DNA from: Vreelandella venusta
GTDB taxonomy: Bacteria > Pseudomonadota > Gammaproteobacteria > Pseudomonadales > Halomonadaceae
Length of the DNA stretch: 64,000 bases
NCBI RefSeq assembly: GCF_007989605.1
Contig: NZ_BJUL01000013.1
Span: 1 to 64,000 of the forward strand
Reading direction: 5' to 3'
The translations under genes were made by a program, and so were the position numbers. Numbering within the stretch: the stretch's first letter is position 1; each line of letters begins with the position of its first letter. Of the stretch, positions 56,735 to 64,000 are shown piece by piece. Below the pieces are notes generated by a model. That model did no database searches. It had not been told where the DNA came from and worked only from the letters and a program-made list of their open reading frames with translations.

Positions 56735-57523
56735 ATGCGTGAAGACGATGTTCTTAATGGGCCAGTGCTCGAGACACGAGGGCTGACCAAAGAATTCCGC
56801 GGTTTTACCGCCGTGGATGACGTTAATCTTCAGGTTCAAGAAGGGCACATTCACGCCCTGATTGGCCCCAACGGTGCTGGAAAGACCACCGTTTTTAACT
56901 TGCTAACCAAGTTTTTGCCGCCTACACGTGGAGAAATCCTTTATCGCGGTAAGCCCATTACCAGCAAGAAATCCAATGAGATTGCACAGCTGGGTCTCGT
57001 GCGTTCATTTCAAATTTCAGCGGTGTTTGCGCACATGACGGCGCTGGAAAACGTCCGAGTAGCGCTACAGCGCCAATTAGGCACATCGTTTCACTTCTGG
57101 AAATCAGAAAAGTCGCTAGATCACCTTAATGAGCGTGCGTTAGAGCTGCTTGATGAGGTTGGCCTGCGTGAGTACGCCGATACACTAACGGTAGAAATGC
57201 CTTACGGCCGTAAGCGCGCCCTGGAAGTTGCCACCACGCTGGCGCTTGACCCTAAGATGATGCTGTTGGATGAGCCGACTCAGGGGATGGGGGCAGAGGA
57301 CGTTGATCGTATCGTCGAGCTGATTAAGCGTGTCTCAAAAGGGCGCACCGTCTTAATGGTGGAGCACAATTTGAGCGTGGTAAGCAGGCTTTGTGATCGT
57401 ATTACGGTATTAGCCCGCGGCGCGGTGTTGGCCGAAGGTAATTATGACGAGGTTTCCCGCAATCCATTAGTGCGCGAGGCATATATGGGCAGTGAAGCTG
57501 CTGAAGAGGAGGCTGCCGTATGA
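56735..57523 (+). CDS. Branched-chain-type ABC transporter ATPase (LivG-like)
   Basis: 262 residues. Walker A GPNGAGKTTVFNLLT near residues 42-56, Q-loop RSFQISAVF near 90-98, the weak signature typical of LivG (MPYGRKRALEVATTLA near 153-168), Walker B MMLLDEPTQGM near 173-183 and switch His in MVEHNLSVV near 208-216. One of two cytoplasmic ATPases of a five-gene import system. It overlaps the next gene by 4 bp. Substrate may be leucine, isoleucine and valine or another short acid; the divergent liu genes favour branched-chain compounds. Confidence 0.88.
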   Translation: MREDDVLNGPVLETRGLTKEFRGFTAVDDVNLQVQEGHIHALIGPNGAGKTTVFNLLTKFLPPTRGEILYRGKPITSKKSNEIAQLGLVRSFQISAVFAHMTALENVRVALQRQLGTSFHFWKSEKSLDHLNERALELLDEVGLREYADTLTVEMPYGRKRALEVATTLALDPKMMLLDEPTQGMGAEDVDRIVELIKRVSKGRTVLMVEHNLSVVSRLCDRITVLARGAVLAEGNYDEVSRNPLVREAYMGSEAAEEEAAV

Positions 57524-58269
57524 ATACCGCTGAGGCCTATGAAACCAATGAACTAGCCGATTCCCAAACGCTAGAAATGCTGAGAGTGCAAGACTTGCAC
57601 GCTTTCTATGGTGAATCGCACATACTTCATGGCGTGAACTTCGATGTTAAGCGTGGGGAGTTGGTTACCCTGCTGGGCCGCAACGGCGCGGGACGCAGCA
57701 CTACTCTAAAATCCATTATGAATATGGTTGGGCGTCGCACCGGCTCGATTGTGATTAATGGCAACGAAACACTGAATATGAAGGCACACCATATTCCAAG
57801 GCTTGGTGTCGGCTACTGCCCCGAAGAGCGCGGTATTTTTGCCAGCCTGGATGTGCACGAAAATTTATTACTTCCGCCCACGGTTCGCTCTGGCGGAATG
57901 AGCCTAGATGAAATCTACGCCATGTTTCCCAACCTTTACGAGCGCCGCAGAAGCCAGGGGACGCGGCTTTCCGGCGGTGAGCAGCAGATGCTTGCCATGG
58001 CACGCATTCTACGCACCGGCGCGCGACTTTTGCTGCTCGATGAAATTACCGAAGGCTTAGCCCCCGTTATTGTGCAAAAACTTGGCGAAGTGCTTATTCA
58101 ACTGAAAGAGCGCGGTATGACCATTGTTCTGGTGGAGCAGAACTTCCGTTTTGCAGCGCCGCTGGCAGATCGCCATTTTGTAATGGACCACGGTCAAATT
58201 GTTGAAGAGATAAGCGCTGAGCAGCTTCCGTCACGTCGAGACCATCTCAACACCATGCTGGGGGTATAA
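57520..58269 (+). CDS. Branched-chain-type ABC transporter ATPase (LivF-like), Walker A Arg variant
   Basis: 249 residues. The Walker A is GRNGAGRST near residues 53-61: Arg59 replaces the usual Lys (codon cgc, 57694-57696). The other sites are normal: signature RLSGGEQQMLAMARIL near 149-164, Walker B LLLLDEITEGL near 169-179, switch-region VLVEQNFRFA near 206-215. So ATP hydrolysis at this half may be changed. It has about 20 extra residues before the ABC domain. It overlaps the LivG-like gene by 4 bp. Confidence 0.87.
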   Translation: MNTAEAYETNELADSQTLEMLRVQDLHAFYGESHILHGVNFDVKRGELVTLLGRNGAGRSTTLKSIMNMVGRRTGSIVINGNETLNMKAHHIPRLGVGYCPEERGIFASLDVHENLLLPPTVRSGGMSLDEIYAMFPNLYERRRSQGTRLSGGEQQMLAMARILRTGARLLLLDEITEGLAPVIVQKLGEVLIQLKERGMTIVLVEQNFRFAAPLADRHFVMDHGQIVEEISAEQLPSRRDHLNTMLGV

Positions 58270-58396
58270 CGCCAATCTAGATCATAAACACAGCATCAGC
58301 TTCGCAGTAGGTGCACTACAACACTAAACGCTCTATAAGCATTTCATTCGTACGTCGTAACACAACAACAAAGGCCTCAAGGGCCAGGAGACGAAC

Positions 58397-59620
58397 ATGA
58401 CCTTTATGAAAAAAACGCTGACCGCCAGCATCGCCGTTGCCGCCGCTTCTACTATGGCAGTCTCAACCGCTCACGCCGAAATTAGCGATAATGAGGTGCG
58501 CATTGGTTATTTGGCAGATATGTCAGGGACTTATCGTGACTTAGCTGGCCCAGGCGGCGAAACAGCCATGGAAATGGCGATTGCTGATTTTGGCGGCAGT
58601 GTTAACGGCTCGCCCATTGTAATTTTTAGTGCTGATGATCGTAACAGTGCTGACGTCGGTGCTAACACAGTGCGTGAGTGGATCGATCAGCGTAACGTCG
58701 ACATGGTGGGTGGCCTAGTGGCGTCCTCGGTGTCTATTGCGGTCACCAAAGTGTTGGAAGAAAACAATGGCCTGGGCATTGTGTCGGGCTCTGCGGCATC
58801 AAGCATTACCAATGAACACTGCACGCCCAACCACATTCACTGGGTTTACGATACTTACCCACTGGCGAACGGTACTGCAAAAGCAGTTGTCGAGCAGGGC
58901 GGCGACAGCTGGTTCTTGTTAACGGCTGACTATGCGTTCGGCCATGCGCTGGAAGCTGATGTAACCAAAGTGGTTGAAGCCAATGGCGGCGAGATTGTCG
59001 GCGGCGTACGCCACCCGTTCCCGACAAGTGACTTCTCCTCGTACATCCTCCAGGCCCAAGGGTCTGGCGCGAAGATTGTTGGTTTGGCTAACGCCGGTGC
59101 CGACACTGTTAACGCGATCACTACTGCCAGCCAATTTGGTCTGACCCAGAGTGGCCAGCAGTTAGCGGGCCTGCTGATCTTCCTCAACGATGTACACGCG
59201 CTAGGCTTGGAGTCCACTCAAGGCCTGCTGCTAACCACGGGTTGGTATTGGAACATGGATGAAGAGGCTCGCGCTTGGTCAGATCGTTATTTTGAAGAAG
59301 TTGGTCGTATGCCCACCATGGTTCAGGCGGGTATCTACTCAAGCACCATGCACTACCTGAAAGCCGTAGAAGCCGCGGGAACCGACGATCCTGAAGTTGT
59401 TCGTGCCCAAATGGCTGATATGCCCATTGAAGACTTCTTTGCGCGTAACGGCTCCATTCGTGAAGATGGCCGCATGATTCACGACATGTACCTTGCCCAA
59501 GTGAAAACGCCGGAAGAGTCTACCGGTGAGTGGGATCTTTATGAAATCCTCAGCACCATTCCTGCCGATGAAGCCTACCGTCCGCTCTCTGAGAGCCAGT
59601 GCAAACTGGTTCAAAACTAA
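58397..59620 (+). CDS. Periplasmic substrate-binding protein of the branched-chain-type transporter
   Basis: 407 residues. Signal peptide MKKTLTASIAVAAASTMAVS to AHA-E (cleavage near 28). The mature protein has the Leu/Ile/Val-binding fold: VRIGYLADMSGTYRDLAGPG near 34-53, SADDRNSADVGANTVREWI near 74-92, and LTADYAFGHALEADVTKVVE near 175-194. Ribosome site caggag 6 nt before ATG. It follows livF-like by 127 bp and is followed by a perfect 10-bp hairpin. Close relatives bind amino acids, urea, amides or short carboxylates, so the ligand is not fixed by sequence. Confidence 0.87.
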   Translation: MTFMKKTLTASIAVAAASTMAVSTAHAEISDNEVRIGYLADMSGTYRDLAGPGGETAMEMAIADFGGSVNGSPIVIFSADDRNSADVGANTVREWIDQRNVDMVGGLVASSVSIAVTKVLEENNGLGIVSGSAASSITNEHCTPNHIHWVYDTYPLANGTAKAVVEQGGDSWFLLTADYAFGHALEADVTKVVEANGGEIVGGVRHPFPTSDFSSYILQAQGSGAKIVGLANAGADTVNAITTASQFGLTQSGQQLAGLLIFLNDVHALGLESTQGLLLTTGWYWNMDEEARAWSDRYFEEVGRMPTMVQAGIYSSTMHYLKAVEAAGTDDPEVVRAQMADMPIEDFFARNGSIREDGRMIHDMYLAQVKTPEESTGEWDLYEILSTIPADEAYRPLSESQCKLVQN

Positions 59621-59652
59621 GTCGAATAACAACCGCAAGTGACGTTAGAACT

Positions 59653-59677
59653 GGTTGGTGGCAACTTGCCACCAACC
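59653..59677 (+). other. Intra-operon hairpin after the binding-protein gene
   Basis: Perfect 10-bp stem ggttggtggc/gccaccaacc with a 5-nt loop, 32 bp past the stop and 26 bp before the permease gene. No T run, so it more likely stabilises the binding-protein mRNA end or weakens read-through than ends transcription. Confidence 0.65.
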
Positions 59678-59702
59678 GCTTGACGGCGAGGAGAGTCATA
59701 CA

Positions 59703-60590
59703 ATGACGATGATATTCGGCGTGCCATTGGCCGTTTTCATGGGCCAGCTTACGCTTGGGCTTGTGAATGGAGCCTTTTACGCACTGCTCAGTTTGGGCCT
59801 GGCGGTCATCTTCGGCCTACTGAAGATCGTCAACTTTGCCCATGGGGCGCAATACATGCTGGGAGCCTTCGCCGCACTGCTAGGCTTTCGCTATTTAGGC
59901 ATCAACTATTGGCTAGCGCTGTTTTTGGTGCCACTGGTGGTGGGTAGTTTCGGCATGCTAATAGAGCGCTTTTTGCTGCGTCGCATTGCCCATTTAGACC
60001 ATCTTTATGGATTGTTGCTTACCTTCGGGTTAGCACTCATTTTTGAAGGCACGCTGGTTAACTTCTTTGGTGTTTCGGGTGCGCGCTACGCGACTCCGGA
60101 AGCACTGCAAGGCGGCCTGAATTTAGGCTTCATGTTCCTGCCTACCTACCGGGCCTGGGTATTGGTAGCGGCACTGGCCATGTGTCTATTTACCTGGTTT
60201 ATGATTGAGCGCACCCGCTTGGGGGCCTATCTGCGTGCAGGTACTGAAAACTCCCAGCTGATGCAAGCGTTTGGAGTAAACGTACCGCTATTGATCACGC
60301 TTACTTACGGTTTCGGCGTAGCGCTAGCCGCTTTTGCGGGGGTGTTGGCAGCGCCGTTATATCCTGTGTCACCGACCATGGGGTCAAGCCTGCTGATTGT
60401 GGTGTTCGCGGTGGTCGTTATTGGGGGTATGGGATCTATTCTAGGTGCGATTCTTACTGGCCTGGGAATGGGGATCATCGAAGGCTTAACCAAAGTGTAC
60501 TACCCCGAAGCCTCCAATACCGTGATCTTCTTGGTGATGATATTAGTGCTCATGTTACGCCCCGCTGGGCTGTTCGGTAAGGAGGCATAA
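59703..60590 (+). CDS. Branched-chain-type ABC permease (LivH-like)
   Basis: 295 residues from the ATG at 59703 with ribosome site gaggagag; a longer in-frame start at 59655 lies inside the upstream hairpin and is rejected. About eight membrane helices. Family marks: GLVNGAFYALLSLGLAVIFG near residues 17-36, VNFAHGAQYMLGA near 41-53, ERTRLGAYLRAGTENSQLMQ near 173-192 (the coupling segment to the ATPase), and GMGSILGAILTGLGMGIIEG. It is followed by the LivM-like permease after 2 bp. Confidence 0.88.
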   Translation: MTMIFGVPLAVFMGQLTLGLVNGAFYALLSLGLAVIFGLLKIVNFAHGAQYMLGAFAALLGFRYLGINYWLALFLVPLVVGSFGMLIERFLLRRIAHLDHLYGLLLTFGLALIFEGTLVNFFGVSGARYATPEALQGGLNLGFMFLPTYRAWVLVAALAMCLFTWFMIERTRLGAYLRAGTENSQLMQAFGVNVPLLITLTYGFGVALAAFAGVLAAPLYPVSPTMGSSLLIVVFAVVVIGGMGSILGAILTGLGMGIIEGLTKVYYPEASNTVIFLVMILVLMLRPAGLFGKEA

Positions 60591-60592
60591 CC

Positions 60593-61585
60593 ATGGCAGA
60601 CTCTCAAGCACTCAATGCGCCATCAGCCGTAAAAGAGCGGCAGAAGCGGGCCAAAATGCGCCGTAACATGTTTTATATAGCGCTCTTGGCCATCGGGTTA
60701 GTCGCTCCTTTTTTGGCTTACCCCGTTTTTCTAATGAAAATTCTATGCTTCGCGCTTTTTGCCTGCGCGTTTAATTTGCTACTGGGCTATGCGGGATTGC
60801 TCTCGTTTGGGCACGCGGCATTTTTAGCCACCGGTGGTTATGTGACTGGCTACTTGTTGGCAAGCTATCCAGGGTTAACGCCGGAGGTGGGAATTATTGC
60901 GGGCACCTTAATGGCAACCCTGTTAGGGCTGTTGTTCGGGGTGCTTTCGATCCGACGTCAGGGCATTTACTTTGCCATGGTGACGTTGGCGCTGGCGCAG
61001 CTGATGTTTTTCGTCTTTGTTCAGTCATCGTTCACCGGTGGCGAGGATGGCTTGCATGGCGTGCCACGCGGTGACTTGTTTGGCGTAATCAGTTTGAGCA
61101 GCAACCTGGCGATGTATTACTTCGTTTTTGCCATCTTCGTATTTGGCTTTGCGCTAATCCAACGCACCGTGCATTCTCCCTTTGGCCAGGTGCTTAAAGC
61201 GATTCGTGAAAATGAGCCGCGCGCTATTTCGCTGGGCTACAACGTTGATGCTTACAAGCTACTGGCGTTTGTACTCTCTGCGGCGCTGGCGGGGTTGGCG
61301 GGCTCTACCAAAACAGTTGTGTTTCAGTTGGCGTCGTTAACCGATGCGCATTGGCACATGTCGGGTGAAGTTATCCTAATGACGCTGCTGGGTGGGGTAG
61401 GCACACTGCTTGGCCCTCTTATGGGCGCGGGCATTGTGGTTAGCCTGCAGCACATTTTGGCACAGTCGCCGCTGGGTAACTGGGTAAGCGTTATTCTAGG
61501 TATTATCTTTGTTGTCTGCGTACTTAGCTTCCGCAGTGGCATCGTGGGCGAGCTCACCAAAATGTATCGCAAAAATTTCAAATAA
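60593..61585 (+). CDS. Branched-chain-type ABC permease (LivM-like)
   Basis: 330 residues, about eight to ten membrane helices after a short basic cytoplasmic start. Family marks: NLLLGYAGLLSFGHAAFLAT near residues 61-80, RRQGIYFAMVTLALAQLMFF near 121-140, SPFGQVLKAIRENEPRAISL near 192-211 and TLLGGVGTLLGPLMGAGIV near 263-281. It closes the transport operon and is followed by a strong terminator. Together with the LivH-like protein it forms the membrane channel. Confidence 0.88.
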   Translation: MADSQALNAPSAVKERQKRAKMRRNMFYIALLAIGLVAPFLAYPVFLMKILCFALFACAFNLLLGYAGLLSFGHAAFLATGGYVTGYLLASYPGLTPEVGIIAGTLMATLLGLLFGVLSIRRQGIYFAMVTLALAQLMFFVFVQSSFTGGEDGLHGVPRGDLFGVISLSSNLAMYYFVFAIFVFGFALIQRTVHSPFGQVLKAIRENEPRAISLGYNVDAYKLLAFVLSAALAGLAGSTKTVVFQLASLTDAHWHMSGEVILMTLLGGVGTLLGPLMGAGIVVSLQHILAQSPLGNWVSVILGIIFVVCVLSFRSGIVGELTKMYRKNFK

Positions 61586-61604
61586 CCGGTTCTGTCCGAT
61601 GATT

Positions 61605-61629
61605 GGGTGCCCTAGGGCACCCTTTTTTC
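61605..61629 (+). terminator. Rho-independent terminator of the transport operon
   Basis: Stem gggtgcc at 61605-61611, loop ctag, stem ggcaccc at 61616-61622, then six T. Confidence 0.92.
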
Positions 61630-61699
61630 TGCCCAAATCACGCTTCTACGCCAAAGGTAGTGAGGTAAGCCGGTTGCACCTGTCAGGTTAAGAATATAA

Positions 61700-61717
61700 G
61701 TTAACGTAAACGTCAAC
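61700..61717. promoter_or_regulatory. Second LiuR-like operator, before the valine genes
   Basis: gttaacgtaaacgtcaac is a near-palindrome with one unpaired arm position. It shares the acgt...acgt core and 16-bp frame with the palindrome at 56430-56445. It stands 148 bp before the acyl-CoA dehydrogenase, after the terminator, where a promoter must lie. Confidence 0.6.
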
Positions 61718-61720
61718 GTT

Positions 61721-61800
61721 GCCTGTCAAGATAATTGCCAGTAAAGACGATAGCTAGCAAAGACAATTGCCAATAACGCCAACGGCTAATAAAGATAATA
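61721..61800. repeat. Five 16-bp tandem repeats before the acyl-CoA dehydrogenase gene
   Basis: Units gcctgtcaagataatt, gccagtaaagacgata, gctagcaaagacaatt, gccaataacgccaacg and gctaataaagataata stand head to tail; a weak sixth (gcaaacgccaagctgc) follows. They lie between the LiuR-like site and the start codon, in what is probably the leader RNA. Confidence 0.85.
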
Positions 61801-61864
61801 GCAAACGCCAAGCTGCCCAACCTGCTCACAGGCTGTTCAGCGACGCATGCTGCGGAGATTCGCC

Positions 61865-63019
61865 ATGAATTTTGAGTTAAGTGAAGACCAGGTCGCCTTT
61901 GCCGATATGGCCCGGGCATTCGCCCAGAATGAATTAGAACCTAACGCTGCGCAGTGGGATGCTGAAGCCTTCTTTCCTGTCGATGTTATCCGCAAAGCAG
62001 GAGAGCTAGGTTTTTGTTCACTTTACGCGCCAGAACGCGTTGGCGGGCTGGGTCTTTCCCGTCTGGATGCCAGCATTATTTTTGAACAGCTTTCCATGGG
62101 CTGTACCTCAACCACTGCCTATCTCACCATTCATAACATGGTGACCTGGATGCTGGCTGACTTCGGCACCTCCGAAGCAGTGGAACAGTGGGGCGAAAAG
62201 CTCGCCACCGGCGAGTTACTGGGTTCTTACTGCTTAACTGAACCCAATGCAGGCTCTGATGCAGCCTCGCTTAAAACCACCGCCAAGCGTGATGGCGATG
62301 ACTACGTGCTCAACGGTAGCAAGATGTTTATCTCTGGCGCCGGTAGCACCGACTTTTTGGTGGTGATGGCGCGTACCGGCGGTGAAGGTCCCAGCGGCGT
62401 TTCTGCCTTTGCGGTTGATGCCAAAGCAAGCGGCATTAGTTACGGCCGCAAAGAAGACAAAATGGGTTGGAACAGTCAGCCAACCCGCATGATTACCTTT
62501 GAAGATGTGCGTGTTCCCGCCAACCACCTGTTAGGCAACGAAGGCGATGGCTTTAAAATTGCCATGAAGGGCCTGGATGGGGGGCGTATCAACATCGCTA
62601 CCTGTTCAATCGGCACCGCCCAGCAGGCAATCAACAAAGCCCGTGAATACATGCTGGAGCGTAAGCAGTTTGGTAAGCGTTTGGCAGACTTCCAGGCGCT
62701 TCAGTTCCGTATGGCGGATATGGTTACCGAACTTGTCGCGGCTCGTCAGTTAGTGCGTATGGCAGCCACTAAGCTGGATGCTGGTCACCCCGATGCGACT
62801 ACCTACTGTGCGATGGCTAAGCGCTTTGCGACTGACGTCGGTTTCAAAGTGTGTGATGAAGCGCTGCAGCTCTATGGTGGCAACGGCTACATTAAAGAGT
62901 ATCCAATGGAGCGCTATGTACGTGACTCCCGTGTACATCGTATTTTGGAAGGAACCAACGAAATCATGCGGCTGATTATTTCCCGCCGCGTGCTCTCTGA
63001 TGGTGCCTCTGAGCTGTAG
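61865..63019 (+). CDS. Acyl-CoA dehydrogenase, probably isobutyryl-CoA dehydrogenase
   Basis: 384 residues from the ATG at 61865, set by cggag 7 nt upstream. FAD enzyme; motifs SYCLTEPNAGSDAASLKTTA near residues 122-141, MFISGAGSTDFLVVMARTG near 154-172, ALQLYGGNGYIKEYPMER near 335-352, and catalytic Glu in RILEGTNEIMRLI near 361-373. The Glu lies in the usual place, unlike LiuA. Similarity and the following hydrolase gene point to isobutyryl-CoA oxidation in valine breakdown; other short-chain substrates are possible. Electrons go to ETF. Confidence 0.82.
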   Translation: MNFELSEDQVAFADMARAFAQNELEPNAAQWDAEAFFPVDVIRKAGELGFCSLYAPERVGGLGLSRLDASIIFEQLSMGCTSTTAYLTIHNMVTWMLADFGTSEAVEQWGEKLATGELLGSYCLTEPNAGSDAASLKTTAKRDGDDYVLNGSKMFISGAGSTDFLVVMARTGGEGPSGVSAFAVDAKASGISYGRKEDKMGWNSQPTRMITFEDVRVPANHLLGNEGDGFKIAMKGLDGGRINIATCSIGTAQQAINKAREYMLERKQFGKRLADFQALQFRMADMVTELVAARQLVRMAATKLDAGHPDATTYCAMAKRFATDVGFKVCDEALQLYGGNGYIKEYPMERYVRDSRVHRILEGTNEIMRLIISRRVLSDGASEL

Positions 63020-63042
63020 CCAACCACCACAAGGACAATGGA

Positions 63043-64000
63043 ATGAGTAGCGTACTGTTTGCTGAACACGCCACCCAAGATGGCCATATTATCGGCGAGA
63101 TCACCCTTAACGCCGAGCGTTCGCTGAATGCCCTGACGTTAGAAATGATTGAAGAGATCCTGCCGCGCTTGAAAGCGTGGCAAACCGACGAGCGAGTTGT
63201 CGCGGTTCTGCTGGACAGCGCCGGTGAAAAAGCGTTTTGCGCAGGGGGCGATGTCGTCAATCTGTATAAAGCGATTAAAGGTGACGGCGAACCAGACTTT
63301 CCTGAGCGCTTCTTTGAACACGAGTACCGCCTGGACTACCTGCTTCACACCTATCCCAAACCGGTTATTTGCTGGGGCAGCGGTATTGTAATGGGTGGGG
63401 GAATGGGGCTGCTCAGCGGTAGCAGCCACCGAATTGTGACAGAAACCTCTCGGCTGGCGATGCCAGAAGTGACGATTGGTCTTTACCCGGACGTTGGCGC
63501 TAGCTGGTTTTTAAACCGCCTGCCGAATGGCACCGGACGCTTTTTAGCCATGACCGGCAGCCAAATTAACGCCCCAGATGCCGTTCATCTCGGCCTTGCC
63601 GATCGCGCGATTGCTAGCCATTACCGCGCAGACCTGACGCAAAAACTGATGGATGCCACCTGGGGTGAAGGAAAGCAAACTGATGCCCATGGTGTGGTTA
63701 ACCGTGTGCTGCGCGAATTTGAACAAGCCTCTCAAGAGGTATTTGCCGAGCTGGAGTCGCCGGTTCAAAAATCCGCCGCATTGATTCGTGAGCTAATGGA
63801 TCACGATACGGTTGAGCAAACCGTAGATGCCGTGTTGGCGGTTCGCAGTGACGACAAATGGTTCAGCAAAGCGCAGAAAACGCTTTCCCACGGCAGCCCC
63901 GTATCAGTGAAGCTGATTGATGAGCAGCTAAAGCGTGCCAAGCACATGTCGTTGGCTGAGGTGTTTCAGTTTGAGCTGGCGCTTTCAGTGCAGTGTTGCC
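63043..64000 (+). CDS. 3-hydroxyisobutyryl-CoA hydrolase, 5' part
   Basis: 319 residues are visible before the window ends, with no stop codon. Crotonase family, with the long C-terminal form typical of 3-hydroxyisobutyryl-CoA hydrolase. Visible marks: EKAFCAGGDVVNLYKAIKGD near residues 61-80, SGIVMGGGMGLLSGSSHRIV near 116-135, and MPEVTIGLYPDVGASWFLNR near 143-162, where Glu and Asp are the hydrolase-type catalytic residues. It follows the dehydrogenase by 23 bp; later valine-pathway genes may continue to the right. Confidence 0.88.
   Translation, partial: MSSVLFAEHATQDGHIIGEITLNAERSLNALTLEMIEEILPRLKAWQTDERVVAVLLDSAGEKAFCAGGDVVNLYKAIKGDGEPDFPERFFEHEYRLDYLLHTYPKPVICWGSGIVMGGGMGLLSGSSHRIVTETSRLAMPEVTIGLYPDVGASWFLNRLPNGTGRFLAMTGSQINAPDAVHLGLADRAIASHYRADLTQKLMDATWGEGKQTDAHGVVNRVLREFEQASQEVFAELESPVQKSAALIRELMDHDTVEQTVDAVLAVRSDDKWFSKAQKTLSHGSPVSVKLIDEQLKRAKHMSLAEVFQFELALSVQCC

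Overview
The window looks like chromosomal DNA of a Halomonas-like gammaproteobacterium. This is an inference from gene content: a class Ib nrdHIEF operon beside Mn-type sodA, an rpoE-rseA-rseB-rseC-mucD-lepA-lepB-rnc-era-recO-pdxJ-acpS block, gacS-cysM-rlmD-relA-mazG, RluF, and a LiuR-type leucine catabolic cluster. I see no rRNA, tRNA, insertion sequence, prophage or CRISPR array. Almost all of the DNA is densely packed core genome.

Layout. 1-6.2 kb: the end of etfA, sodA, nrdHIEF (with a pair of NrdR-like boxes 31 bp apart) and a Nudix hydrolase. 6.3-11.5 kb: a Fur-box-preceded six-gene TonB system (DUF3450 coiled-coil protein, TtpC-like ExbB, ExbB, ExbD, TonB, repeat-rich exported protein). 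11.6-17.4 kb: xthA with a small basic protein, rhlB-dinG, and a DAHP synthase. 17.7-28.8 kb: envelope-stress sigma factor and its regulators, periplasmic protease, then lepA to acpS. 28.8-41.6 kb: gacS divergent from cysM-rlmD, then relA-mazG, ppc, a DUF924 protein and rluF. 41.7-46.6 kb: a trpR-trpE-trpG operon with a textbook trp operator, and a KefC-like antiporter. 46.7-64 kb: methyltransferase, acyl-CoA synthetase, liuE-D-C-B-A-R on the minus strand; divergently a five-gene branched-chain-type ABC transporter, then isobutyryl-CoA dehydrogenase and the start of a 3-hydroxyisobutyryl-CoA hydrolase.

How it works together. The right third is a catabolic unit: import by the Liv-like transporter, leucine degradation through LiuA-E to acetoacetate and acetyl-CoA, and valine degradation through the two right-hand genes. 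Electrons from both acyl-CoA dehydrogenases go to ETF, whose alpha subunit ends at the left edge. LiuR-like palindromes stand before both the liu/transport divergent region and the valine genes. The left part carries manganese- and iron-linked functions (Mn-SOD, class Ib ribonucleotide reductase, Fur-linked TonB system).

The most unusual signal is not a gene. Short, locally unique, degenerate tandem arrays (units of 8, 13, 14, 16 or 27 bp) sit in at least seven intergenic spacers, several starting on or just after a stop codon (tonB, acpS, mazG, rluF). In-frame repeats at the 3' ends of pdxJ (His-Glu hexamers) and trpR may be the coding version of the same process. Other points worth checking are the His/Cys tail on PdxJ, the Lys-to-Arg Walker A change in the LivF-like ATPase, and the 296-bp gap with a sigma-E-like promoter between rpoE and rseA.
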